This document shows positions 7,620-15,607 of a stretch of DNA of 60,271 nucleotides, in pieces (the stretch's first letter is position 1; each line of letters starts with the position of its first letter). The notes beneath the pieces are model-generated. The model was not told where the DNA came from. It made no database searches and saw only the letters and a list, made by a program, of their open reading frames with translations. Origin of the DNA: Pseudomonadota bacterium (GTDB lineage: Bacteria; Myxococcota_A; Polyangia; GCA-2747355); assembly GCA_016711215.1 (NCBI GenBank), contig JADJTL010000008.1, positions 1 to 60,271 on the forward strand, in the 5' to 3' direction. Position numbers and translations under genes: made by a program.

Positions 7620-8182
7620 AGCCGACGGAGCAGCCGCAGGGGAAAACGCCAGCGGTGGCGGGCGGGGTGCCGCTGATCCGCGGCGCGGAGGACGAGGCGC
7701 GGTTGATGCGTGAGGCGGCGCCCTACGTGCGCTTCCAGCGGCTCGATGAGCTCCTCAACGCGGCCCGCGCCAACTCGCTCTGGCCGCTGACCTTCGGTTT
7801 GGCGTGCTGTGCGATCGAGATGATGGCCGCCGGCGCCTCGAAGTACGATCTCGACCGCTTCGGGGCGGGCGTCTTTCGGCCGAGCGCGCGCCAGGCCGAC
7901 GTGATGATCTTCGCCGGGACCATCTCGCGCAAGATGGGCCCGGTGATCAAGGCGCTCTGGGATCAGATGCCGGCACCCAAATGGGCGATCGCGATGGGTG
8001 GCTGCACGATCGACGGCGGCCCCTTCAAGTACCCCAATCAGTATGCGATTCACGAGGGGGCCGACGCGCTGGTGCCGGTCGACGTCTACATCCCGGGCTG
8101 TCCGCCGCGGCCCGAGGCGTTGATCGCGGGCATTCTGAAGCTGCAAGAGAAGATCAAGGCTGGGAGCAAGTTCCGTGGCTGA
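7610..8182 (+). CDS. nuoB: NADH-quinone oxidoreductase subunit B
   Basis: Peripheral-arm subunit of 190 aa that holds cluster N2, the last iron-sulfur centre before quinone. All four ligands are present: the tandem pair C66-C67 in GLACCAIEM, C132 in GGCTIDGG, and C164 in IPGCPPRPEAL. It starts with GTG at 7610, preceded by AAAGGAG inside nuoA. An N-terminal extension of about 20 residues precedes the conserved core. It overlaps nuoA by 10 bases and nuoC by 8. Confidence 0.96.
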   Translation: MALKPTEQPQGKTPAVAGGVPLIRGAEDEARLMREAAPYVRFQRLDELLNAARANSLWPLTFGLACCAIEMMAAGASKYDLDRFGAGVFRPSARQADVMIFAGTISRKMGPVIKALWDQMPAPKWAIAMGGCTIDGGPFKYPNQYAIHEGADALVPVDVYIPGCPPRPEALIAGILKLQEKIKAGSKFRG

Positions 8183-8789
8183 AGGCGCTGGAGCGCGGCT
8201 GTTGGCGGCGTTGGAGGCCGGGGGCGGGCTCGGTGCGCGCCTTGCCGCCCTGGAGGGGGCAACCTCCGGCTTTGCACACTGCTATGCCGTCAGCGTCGAG
8301 GCGCTGCCCCGCATCGCCGAGGTCTTCGCGCGGGCGGGCTATTTCTTGGAAATGCTGACCTGCCTCGATCTACGGCAGCACGAAGGCCGCATGCGCCTGG
8401 TCTACACCTTCAATTGCTTCGCCGCGACCGACCGCTGGCGGCTGCACGCTGAGCTGGCGGCCACGCGGCCCTGGAGCGGGCCCGCCGCCAAGGCGCCGCG
8501 GGCGAAAAAGGGGGCAGCGGCGCCGGTCGAGAGCGGTGGCGGCGCGAGTGAAAGGGAGGCGGGGCCCCTGCCGATCGAGGCGCCGAGCTTGTCTGCAACG
8601 TATCCGGCGGCGAATTGGCTCGAGCGCGAGGTCTTCGACATGTTCGGCCTGCGCTTCGCTGGTCACCCGCAGCTCAAGCGCCTGCTGCTGCCCGAGGACG
8701 CCGACTTCCACCCGCTGCTGAAGGACTTCGGTCGCATCGACGCTGTGCCGGCGGGCGAGGCCGCCCGCGCCGGAGGCGCCGATGGATGA
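8175..8789 (+). CDS. nuoC: NADH-quinone oxidoreductase subunit C
   Basis: Peripheral-arm 30-kDa subunit, 204 aa, encoded separately from nuoD. The C-terminal signature YPAANWLEREVFDMFGLRF and the GHPQLKRLLLPED segment are intact. A low-complexity Ala/Lys/Gly-rich stretch of about 35 residues (roughly 99-133) separates the N-terminal domain from that signature and looks like a lineage-specific linker. The start is GTG 8175, overlapping the end of nuoB by 8 bases; the 3' end overlaps nuoD by 8. Confidence 0.93.
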   Translation: MAEGAGARLLAALEAGGGLGARLAALEGATSGFAHCYAVSVEALPRIAEVFARAGYFLEMLTCLDLRQHEGRMRLVYTFNCFAATDRWRLHAELAATRPWSGPAAKAPRAKKGAAAPVESGGGASEREAGPLPIEAPSLSATYPAANWLEREVFDMFGLRFAGHPQLKRLLLPEDADFHPLLKDFGRIDAVPAGEAARAGGADG

Positions 8790-9924
8790 GCTCTGGCAGG
8801 CGTCCACGCCACGGCTCGAGGCTGGCGACGACGGCGATAGCTACTACCTCAACATGGGTCCGCAGCATCCGAGCATGCACGGCGTGCTGCGACTGCTCCT
8901 GCATATGCGGGGCGAGGAGCTCCTCGACGCCGAACCGGTGATCGGCTACGCGCATCGCGCGCACGAGAAGATGGCTGAGAATCGCAATTACTTGATGTTC
9001 TTGCCCAACAGCTCGCGCGTCGACTACCTGAGCGGCATGATCTACAACCTGGCCTATTGCCAGGCGATGGAGCGCCTGCTGGGCATCGAGGTGCCGGAGC
9101 GCGCCGAGCACATTCGCGTGATCGCCAGCGAGCTCAACCGCATCAGCAGCCACCTGCTGTGGTTCGGAACCTTTCTCCTCGACCTCGGCGGCGTGACCCC
9201 CTTCCTCTACGCCTTCGACGACCGCGAGGAGATCCTGGCGATCCTCGAGCGCGTGACGGGATCGCGCTTGACCTATAGCTATGGTCGTTTTGGTGGCGTG
9301 ACCCAGGACATCGACCCACGCTTCGTCGAGCAGACCCTGGCCTTCCTCGCGCGCCTACGCGGGCGGATGCCCGAATACCATGATCTCGTCAGCGACAACG
9401 TGATCTTCCGTCACCGCTGCGAGGGCGTCGGGTTGATCGATCAGCAGACGGCCTTGCGCTACGGCGTAACCGGCCCCTGTTTGCGCGCCTGCGGGGTCCC
9501 CTACGATCTGCGGCGCGCGGAGCCCTACGGCATTTATTCGCGCTTCAGCTTCGAGATCCCGACGCAGAGCGCCGGTGATATCTTCGCGCGCTACCAGGTG
9601 CGCTTGGCCGAGATGGAACAGTCCTGTCGCATCATCGAGCAGGCGATCGCCGTGCTGCCCACCGGCCCCGTGATGCCGGAGAAGCCGAAGAAGCGCTTCA
9701 AGCCCGACGCCGGCGAGTCGTACTTCGCCGTCGAGTCGGCGCGCGGCCACTTCGGCATCTATATTGTCAGCGACGGGAGCGAGCAGCCCCTGCGTCTCAA
9801 GCTGCGCACGCCCTCGTTCTCTAACCTCTCGGCCCTTCCGGCTGTGCTCAAAGGCACGATGATCGCCGATACGGTGGCCATCCTCGGCAGCGTCGACGTC
9901 GTGCTCCCCGAGGTCGACCGATGA
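8782..9924 (+). CDS. nuoD: NADH-quinone oxidoreductase subunit D
   Basis: 49-kDa peripheral subunit of 380 aa that forms the quinone pocket with NuoB. The quinone-proximal histidine (GPQHPSMHGV) and tyrosine (SRVDYLS) are retained. The neighbouring helix reads IGYAHRAHEKMAENRNY, where most homologues have HRGxEK. FRHRCEGVG and GPCLRACGV match the family, and the C-terminal LRLKLRTPSFSNL and aspartate-containing end are typical. It overlaps nuoC by 8 bases and nuoH by 4. No fusion to nuoC is present. Confidence 0.96.
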   Translation: MDELWQASTPRLEAGDDGDSYYLNMGPQHPSMHGVLRLLLHMRGEELLDAEPVIGYAHRAHEKMAENRNYLMFLPNSSRVDYLSGMIYNLAYCQAMERLLGIEVPERAEHIRVIASELNRISSHLLWFGTFLLDLGGVTPFLYAFDDREEILAILERVTGSRLTYSYGRFGGVTQDIDPRFVEQTLAFLARLRGRMPEYHDLVSDNVIFRHRCEGVGLIDQQTALRYGVTGPCLRACGVPYDLRRAEPYGIYSRFSFEIPTQSAGDIFARYQVRLAEMEQSCRIIEQAIAVLPTGPVMPEKPKKRFKPDAGESYFAVESARGHFGIYIVSDGSEQPLRLKLRTPSFSNLSALPAVLKGTMIADTVAILGSVDVVLPEVDR

Positions 9925-10904
9925 GTCTCGACGGGCCGTGGCCACATCGGGCGCTGATCACCGTGCTGACGGGCGCCGCGCTGATGGCCTATGTCGCCTT
10001 CAACGGCATGCTCCTCGTTTGGCTCGAGCGGAAGGTCTCGGCGCGCTTCCAGCGCCGGCTCGGTCCGACCGAGGTCGGCTGGGCCGGGTTGCTGCAGTCG
10101 GTCGCCGACGTCGTCAAGCTCTTGGCCAAGCAGCTGATCACGCCGCGGCACGTCGATGCTCCGCTCTATCATCTCGCGCCCGTGGTGGTCTTCGTGCCGG
10201 TGTTGGCCGGAATCTCGCTCTTTCCCTTCGACCAGCGGCTGCAGCTCCATGACTTCAACATCGGCTTGGTGCTGCTCTTCGCGCTGGCGGGCCTCGGCTT
10301 CCTCGGGATCTTCATGGCGGGCTGGGGCTCCAACAATAAGTACGCTCTGCTCGGAGCGATGCGCGCGGTGGCCCAGAATATCGCCTACGAGATCCCGTTG
10401 ATCCTCTCGACGCTGCCCGTCGTGTTGCTGGCGCGAAGCATCAGCCTGCGGCAGATCGTCGAGGCCCAGCACCAGCTATGGTTCGTCCTGCTGCAGCCGG
10501 TCGGCTTCGCGATCTACTTCATCGCTGCCGTGGCCGAGACCAATCGCGCGCCCTTCGACATCCCGGAGGCGGAGAGCGAGCTGGTCGCCGGGTTCCATAC
10601 CGAATACTCAGGGATGCGATTCGCGCTCTTCTTTCTCGCCGAATACACCAACATGACGATCGTCTGCATGATCGCCGCGACCCTCTTCCTCGGCGGCTAT
10701 GTCGGCCCGGCCTGGCTGCCCTTGCCCGGCTGGGTCTGGTTCTTCGCCAAGGTCTACCTGCTGCTGCTGGTGATGATGTGGCTGCGCTGGACCTTTCCGC
10801 GCCTGCGCTTCGACCAGCTGATGAGCTTCGCCTGGGGCGTGCTGATCCCGCTGGCGATCGTCAACCTGCTGGCCACCGCGGTGGTGATCAAGGTGTGGCG
10901 ATGA
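9921..10904 (+). CDS. nuoH: NADH-quinone oxidoreductase subunit H
   Basis: Membrane subunit of 327 aa that links the quinone site to the proton-pumping arm, with about eight transmembrane helices. Characteristic pieces are WLERKVSARFQRRLGPTEVG near the N-terminus, AETNRAPFDIPEAESELVAG (acidic quinone-channel loop), FHTEYSGMRFALFFLAEY and LRWTFPRLRFDQLM. It overlaps nuoD by an ATGA and nuoI by an ATGA, so translation is likely coupled. Confidence 0.97.
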   Translation: MSLDGPWPHRALITVLTGAALMAYVAFNGMLLVWLERKVSARFQRRLGPTEVGWAGLLQSVADVVKLLAKQLITPRHVDAPLYHLAPVVVFVPVLAGISLFPFDQRLQLHDFNIGLVLLFALAGLGFLGIFMAGWGSNNKYALLGAMRAVAQNIAYEIPLILSTLPVVLLARSISLRQIVEAQHQLWFVLLQPVGFAIYFIAAVAETNRAPFDIPEAESELVAGFHTEYSGMRFALFFLAEYTNMTIVCMIAATLFLGGYVGPAWLPLPGWVWFFAKVYLLLLVMMWLRWTFPRLRFDQLMSFAWGVLIPLAIVNLLATAVVIKVWR

Positions 10905-11434
10905 GCCTGCTTTGGCGGTTGCTACGCGGCGCCTGGTCGCTCGTGCTCGGGTTGGGCGTGACCCTGCGCAACCTCTTCCGGCGGCCCGTGACCGAGACCT
11001 ATCCGCATCGAAGGCCGGAGATGACCGCCGCCTTCCGCGGCGCCATCGCGCTCGTGCGCTTTCCCGAGGCGGACTCCCACGACTGCGTGGCGTGCATGCA
11101 GTGCGTCAATATCTGCCCCTCGGCCTGCATGAAGGTGGAGGGCGACAAGCCCGAGGGTCTGAAGCGCAAGCGAGCCACCGTCTTCAAGGTCGACTATGCG
11201 CTCTGCAGCCTCTGCGGCCTCTGCATCGACGTCTGTCCGACCGACACGCTGACCTACTCGCGGGGCTACGACGATGTCGGCTACCGGCGCGACCAGTTCG
11301 TCTACGACCTGCTCGTGCCCTTTCGCGCGGGCGAGGCCAGCTGGCTGGAGCAGGCGCGCGCCGCGGCGAGCTCTGGCGCTGCCCCGGCAGGGGCCAGCGC
11401 GGAACCCAAGATGGGCGATGAGGCGGCGCGATGA
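10901..11434 (+). CDS. nuoI: NADH-quinone oxidoreductase subunit I (2x 4Fe-4S)
   Basis: Ferredoxin-like subunit of 177 aa carrying clusters N6a and N6b. Two complete CxxCxxCxxxCP motifs are seen: C62-C65-C68-C72 (CVACMQCVNICP) and C102-C105-C108-C112 (CSLCGLCIDVCP). The start ATG at 10901 overlaps the nuoH stop. In a complex without NuoEFG, NuoI is the most exposed iron-sulfur subunit and hence the expected docking point for an external electron donor (inference). The Ala/Gly-rich C-terminal tail of about 35 residues is low complexity. Confidence 0.96.
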   Translation: MSLLWRLLRGAWSLVLGLGVTLRNLFRRPVTETYPHRRPEMTAAFRGAIALVRFPEADSHDCVACMQCVNICPSACMKVEGDKPEGLKRKRATVFKVDYALCSLCGLCIDVCPTDTLTYSRGYDDVGYRRDQFVYDLLVPFRAGEASWLEQARAAASSGAAPAGASAEPKMGDEAAR

Positions 11435-11940
11435 GTGAGACAGTGGCTTTGGTCGGCCCGACCGCCTGGATCTTCGCGGCGCTGGCGCTGGTCGGGGCCG
11501 CGCTGGCGGTCTCGTTGCCCAATATTCTCCACGCGATCTTCAGCCTGGCGCTGAGCCTGATCGGCGTCGCGCTGCTCTTCCTCAGCCTTGGCAGCCCCTT
11601 CGTGGCGGCGATGCAGGTCCTGATCTACGTGGGCGGCATCAGCGTTGCGATGGTCTTCGCGGTCATGTTCGCCTTCGCGCTGCGGGAGCAGCCGCGAGCC
11701 GCCGCATGGCGGCGACGGGGCCTCGCGGGGGCGGCGGCGCTGGGTGTGTTCGTGGCGCTGGCCCCGACCCTGGTGCGCGCGCGCTGGGTCCGGCGTTTGG
11801 GCGGGGACGACTGGTCCGTCGCGGCGCTGGGACGCGCGCTGCTCCAGCACTACAACGTCGTCTTCGAGGCGCTCTCCTTGGTGCTGCTGCTCGCGATCGT
11901 TGGCGCGATCATCATCGCCCGCAAGGAGCCGCGGCAATGA
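11431..11940 (+). CDS. nuoJ: NADH-quinone oxidoreductase subunit J
   Basis: Membrane subunit of 169 aa with five predicted transmembrane helices. The conserved third-helix region MQVLIYVGGISVAMVFAVM is present. It overlaps nuoI and nuoK by 4 bases each. A short basic loop (REQPRAAAWRRRG) precedes the fourth helix. Confidence 0.94.
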   Translation: MSETVALVGPTAWIFAALALVGAALAVSLPNILHAIFSLALSLIGVALLFLSLGSPFVAAMQVLIYVGGISVAMVFAVMFAFALREQPRAAAWRRRGLAGAAALGVFVALAPTLVRARWVRRLGGDDWSVAALGRALLQHYNVVFEALSLVLLLAIVGAIIIARKEPRQ

Positions 11941-12242
11941 CCTTGCAGACGCTGTTGCTGCTGGCGCTGGCCCTGTTCTGCATCGGGCTCTATGGCGTGC
12001 TCGCGCGCCGTCACCTGATCGGCGTGCTCGTCGGGCTGGAACTGATGCTCAACGCCGCGAGCCTCAACCTGCTGGCCTTCGCGCGGGCGGGCGTCGGCGA
12101 CGCTGTGACAGGACAGGTGATCGTGCTCTTCATCATTGGCCTGGCGGCGGCCGAGGTGGCGCTTGCGCTCTCGATCATTGTCGCGCTCTATCGTCGGCGC
12201 CGTTCGGTGGATATCGAGCGGCTGAACGGGCTGAGGGGTTGA
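11937..12242 (+). CDS. nuoK: NADH-quinone oxidoreductase subunit K
   Basis: Small antiporter-like membrane subunit, 101 aa and three helices, matching family size. The two membrane glutamates expected in proton transfer are visible in GLELMLNAASLN and AAAEVALALSI. ATG 11937 overlaps the nuoJ stop (ATGA). It ends two bases before the nuoL start. Confidence 0.95.
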   Translation: MTLQTLLLLALALFCIGLYGVLARRHLIGVLVGLELMLNAASLNLLAFARAGVGDAVTGQVIVLFIIGLAAAEVALALSIIVALYRRRRSVDIERLNGLRG

Positions 12243-12244
12243 GC

Positions 12245-14131
12245 ATGAGCCCGACGGCGATTGCCCTGTTGGTGACCACGGCGCCGCTGGCTGCCTTCGT
12301 GCTGGCGCTCGTCGTGCTGCCGCGCCAGCGACGGCTGGCGGCCGCGACGGTGGTGGGGGCTGGCGCGATCTCATGCGGCGGCGCGCTATGGTTGCTCAGG
12401 GACGGCCCCGCGGCTGCGCCGCAGCTGCTGCGCTGGTTCGACGCCGAGCGCGGGCCGATCGCCTTCGGGCTGCTGCTCGACGGGCCCAACCTGCTCTTCG
12501 GCGCGGTGGTGGCCCTGGTCGCCTTGGCGGTCAGCGTCTACTCGCTTGGTTACATGGCTGGTGATCGGGGTTGGAGCCGCTACTTCGCGCTGCTGGGGCT
12601 CTTCAGCTGGTCGATGCTCTCGTTCGTCTTCTCGGCCAATTTGCTCCAGATGTTTATCTTCTGGGAGCTGGTCGGCCTGGCCTCGTTCCTCCTGATCGGG
12701 TTCTGGTACGAGAAGCCGGCGGCCGCGGCGGCGGCGCGCAAGGCCTTCATCATGACCCGGATCGGCGACGTGGGCCTGATGATCGGCATGATCATGCTCT
12801 TCAACGCCACCGGGACGCTCGACGTCCGCGAGCTCAGCGACCCGCAGCTGCTCGGGCAGCTTCCGCAGTCGCGCCTGGCGCTGATCGCGCTGCTCTTCTT
12901 CGCCGGCGTCGTCGGCAAGAGCGCGCAGTTTCCGCTGCACACCTGGCTGCCCGACGCGATGGAGGGTCCGACCCCGGTCAGCGCGCTGCTGCACTCGGCG
13001 ACGATGGTCGCCGCCGGTGTCTACCTCTTTGCGCGCTTCCATCCGCTCTTCATGGCCGTCGACTACGTCGCTCGGATCGTGCTCGGCGTGGCGCTGGGCA
13101 CGGCGTTGCTCGCCGCGACGATGGCCTTGGTCGAGCGCGACATCAAGCGCGTCCTGGCCTTCTCGTCGATCTCGCAGCTCGGCTTCATGCTGATGGGGCT
13201 GGCGGTTGGCAGCCTGCACGCCGGCCTCTTTCACCTGGTGACCCACGCCTTCTTCAAGGCCCTGCTCTTTCTCTGTGCGGGATCCTATATCCACCACTGC
13301 GGCTCCAACGACCTGGTGGCGATTGGCCGTGCCGGCGGGCGGAAGCAGCGCTGGACGACGCTGGGGCTCGTCATCGGTGCCGGCGCGCTGGCGGGCGTGC
13401 CGCCGCTCGCCGGCTTCTTCAGCAAGGAGGCCGTGCTCGGGGCCCTGGCCCTGCACCAGCCGCCGGCGATCGTCGCGCTGGCCTATCTGGCTAGCTTCCT
13501 CACCGCCTACTACAGCTTCCGCATGGTCTTCCTCGTGCTGCGTCCGCAGGACGCGAGCGCCGCGGCGACGGCGCCCGACGAGCGCCACGCCGGAGCGCCG
13601 GGCGCCGCGCACGTTGCGCATGACGAGCACGCGAGCCCCGGCTGGGCCGGGGCCGTGATGCGCGTTCCAATCGTCGTCTTGACGGTGTTGGCGGCTGGCG
13701 CGGGATGGGGCGGGGCCTATATCGGGCGCCTGGCGGGTGTGGCGCCGGAGCGTCCGCACGCCCTCGAAATGCTGCTCGCGATCGCGCTGGCGCTGGCAGG
13801 AATCGGCCTGGCCTGGATCGAGTTTGGCCGGCGGGGTGCGGCGCAGCGGGGCTTTGTCGCGCGGGTGCCGGCGCTACACGCGCTCTTCTCGCACCGCTGG
13901 TACCTCGACGCGCTCTACGCTGCGCTGGTGGCGCGGCTCCTGAGCGGTATTTCTCGGCTTTGCGCGCTGGTCGAGTCGCGCGGGCTGGACGGCGCGGTCG
14001 ACGGTATGGCGCGCGGAACCGTCGCCGGCGGTCGCGGTGCCAGTGCGATACAGGGCGGCCGCCTGCAGGTCTATATCGGCGCCTCGGCGCTCTTGCTGGC
14101 CGTCGCCTGCTATCTCATCGGTGCGCTCTAA
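12245..14131 (+). CDS. nuoL: NADH-quinone oxidoreductase subunit L
   Basis: Largest antiporter-like proton-pumping subunit, 628 aa with 14 or more transmembrane helices. Key sites include the helix-5 glutamate in IFWELVGLASFLLIGFW, the lysine in FFAGVVGKSAQFPLHTWLPD, MEGPTPVSALLHSATMV and the HAFFKALLFL region. After about residue 430 a His/Ala-rich loop precedes the C-terminal helices that include the long lateral helix region. The start ATG 12245 has AGGGG a few bases upstream; in-frame extensions upstream are only nuoJ/nuoK shadow. Confidence 0.96.
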   Translation: MSPTAIALLVTTAPLAAFVLALVVLPRQRRLAAATVVGAGAISCGGALWLLRDGPAAAPQLLRWFDAERGPIAFGLLLDGPNLLFGAVVALVALAVSVYSLGYMAGDRGWSRYFALLGLFSWSMLSFVFSANLLQMFIFWELVGLASFLLIGFWYEKPAAAAAARKAFIMTRIGDVGLMIGMIMLFNATGTLDVRELSDPQLLGQLPQSRLALIALLFFAGVVGKSAQFPLHTWLPDAMEGPTPVSALLHSATMVAAGVYLFARFHPLFMAVDYVARIVLGVALGTALLAATMALVERDIKRVLAFSSISQLGFMLMGLAVGSLHAGLFHLVTHAFFKALLFLCAGSYIHHCGSNDLVAIGRAGGRKQRWTTLGLVIGAGALAGVPPLAGFFSKEAVLGALALHQPPAIVALAYLASFLTAYYSFRMVFLVLRPQDASAAATAPDERHAGAPGAAHVAHDEHASPGWAGAVMRVPIVVLTVLAAGAGWGGAYIGRLAGVAPERPHALEMLLAIALALAGIGLAWIEFGRRGAAQRGFVARVPALHALFSHRWYLDALYAALVARLLSGISRLCALVESRGLDGAVDGMARGTVAGGRGASAIQGGRLQVYIGASALLLAVACYLIGAL

Positions 14132-14143
14132 GAGGCGATGGTG

Positions 14144-15604
14144 ATGGATCGAGTTCCCTTGCTCAGCGCGATCGTGCTCAGCCCACTCGTGGCGTTGCTG
14201 GTGGTTTTGGTGCTGCCCGCGCGCTGTGCGCGTGCGATCAAGGTCGTGTCCAGCCTCTCGGGCTTGGTCACCGTCGGCTTGGCCTTGACCATCTGGGCGC
14301 GCTTTGACGCGGCCGGGCCGCGCTTCCAGCTCGTCGAGCGCGTGCCGTGGATTCCGAGTTTCGGCGTCAGCTATCACCTCGGGGTCGACGGCATCGGCGT
14401 GCTGATGACGCTGCTCAACGCGATCGTCTTCTTCACCGGTTGTCTCTCGATGTCGACGCTGCAGGAGCGGGTGAAGGAGTACTTCGCCTTCATGCTGATG
14501 CTCGTCATCGGGGTCTTTGGCGTCTTCGCATCGCTGGATCTCTTCTTCTTCTTCTTCTTCTACGAGGTGGCCCTGCTGCCGATGTATCCGCTGATCGCGA
14601 TCTGGGGCAGCACGCGCAAAGAGTACGCGGCGATGAAGCTGACGCTCTTCCTGCTGGCGGGGTCGGCGCTTCTCTTTCCCGCGCTGCTCTCGATCTACTG
14701 GACCGCCGGGGGCACAACGTGGAGCCTGCCCGAGCTGGCGGCCTTCGCCTTCCCCGAGCGTTACCAGATCGCCCTCTATCCCTTCGTCTATCTCGGCTTC
14801 GGCGTGCTCGCCGGCATGTTTCCCTTGCATGGCTGGTCGCCCACGGGCCACGTCGCCGCGCCCACGGCGGTTTCGATGCTGCACGCCGGCGTGCTGATGA
14901 AGCTGGGCGCCTTCGGCATTCTGCGGGTCGGCATCGAGCTGCTGCCACTCGGCGCGCGCTATTGGGCGGGGCCCTTCGCCGCGCTGGCCACCGTCAACAT
15001 CGTCTACGGCGCGCTGGTGGCGCTGCAGCAGCGCGACTTCAAGTTCGTGATTGGCTTCTCCAGCGTCTCGCATATGGGCATCGTCCTGCTCGGGCTCAAT
15101 CTGCTGACGCGCGATGGCCTCAATGGCGCGGTGCTTCAGATGTTCGCGCATGGAGTGATGACGGCGCTCTTTTTCAGCGCCGTGGGCTTCATCTACGACC
15201 AGGCGCATTGTCGAGCGATCGACGCCTTTGGCGGGCTCGCACGGCAGGTTCCGGTGGCGTCGAGCTTCTTCATCATCGCCGGCCTCTGCGGCATGGGCGT
15301 GCCGGGCTTCGCCAGCTTCTGGGCCGAGCTGCTGGTGTTCATCGGCGCCCTGCAGCGCTTCCCGGCCCTCGGCGTACTAGCGATCGTCGCGCTGATCGTC
15401 TCGGCGCTCTTCATGCTGCGGGTTTTTCGCGAGGCGTTCTTTGGGCCGGCCAATCCACGCTGGGCGCAGCTGCGCGAGATCACGCCATGGCTGGCGACGC
15501 CGCGCGCGCTCCTGGTGGGGGTGCTGGTGTTCTTCGGCTTCTTCCCCGGCATCGCGCTCGATTTGATCGCGAGCTCGACGGCCGCGCTGGCGGGGGGCCG
15601 ATAG
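14144..15604 (+). CDS. nuoM: NADH-quinone oxidoreductase subunit M
   Basis: Antiporter-like subunit of 486 aa. Motifs include LDLFFFFFFYEVALLPMYP (helix-5 glutamate), the MFPLHGWSPTGHVAAPTAVS region and QRDFKFVIGFSSVSHMG. Two in-frame ATGs lie 6 bases apart (14138, 14144). The Shine-Dalgarno AGAGG at 14131-14135 leaves only 2 bases to the first but 8 to the second, so 14144 is chosen. The site directly follows the nuoL stop. Confidence 0.95.
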   Translation: MDRVPLLSAIVLSPLVALLVVLVLPARCARAIKVVSSLSGLVTVGLALTIWARFDAAGPRFQLVERVPWIPSFGVSYHLGVDGIGVLMTLLNAIVFFTGCLSMSTLQERVKEYFAFMLMLVIGVFGVFASLDLFFFFFFYEVALLPMYPLIAIWGSTRKEYAAMKLTLFLLAGSALLFPALLSIYWTAGGTTWSLPELAAFAFPERYQIALYPFVYLGFGVLAGMFPLHGWSPTGHVAAPTAVSMLHAGVLMKLGAFGILRVGIELLPLGARYWAGPFAALATVNIVYGALVALQQRDFKFVIGFSSVSHMGIVLLGLNLLTRDGLNGAVLQMFAHGVMTALFFSAVGFIYDQAHCRAIDAFGGLARQVPVASSFFIIAGLCGMGVPGFASFWAELLVFIGALQRFPALGVLAIVALIVSALFMLRVFREAFFGPANPRWAQLREITPWLATPRALLVGVLVFFGFFPGIALDLIASSTAALAGGR

Positions 15605-15607
15605 GCG

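Noticed and set aside
10478..10900. Upstream in-frame extension of nuoI into nuoH
   Set aside because: Arg-rich shadow of nuoH. The ATGA overlap at 10901 gives the family-length protein.
12386..15208. Long minus-strand frames opposite nuoL and nuoM (457 and 444 codons)
   Set aside because: Arg/Gln/His-rich translations without hydrophobic pattern, opposite unmistakable complex I subunits.
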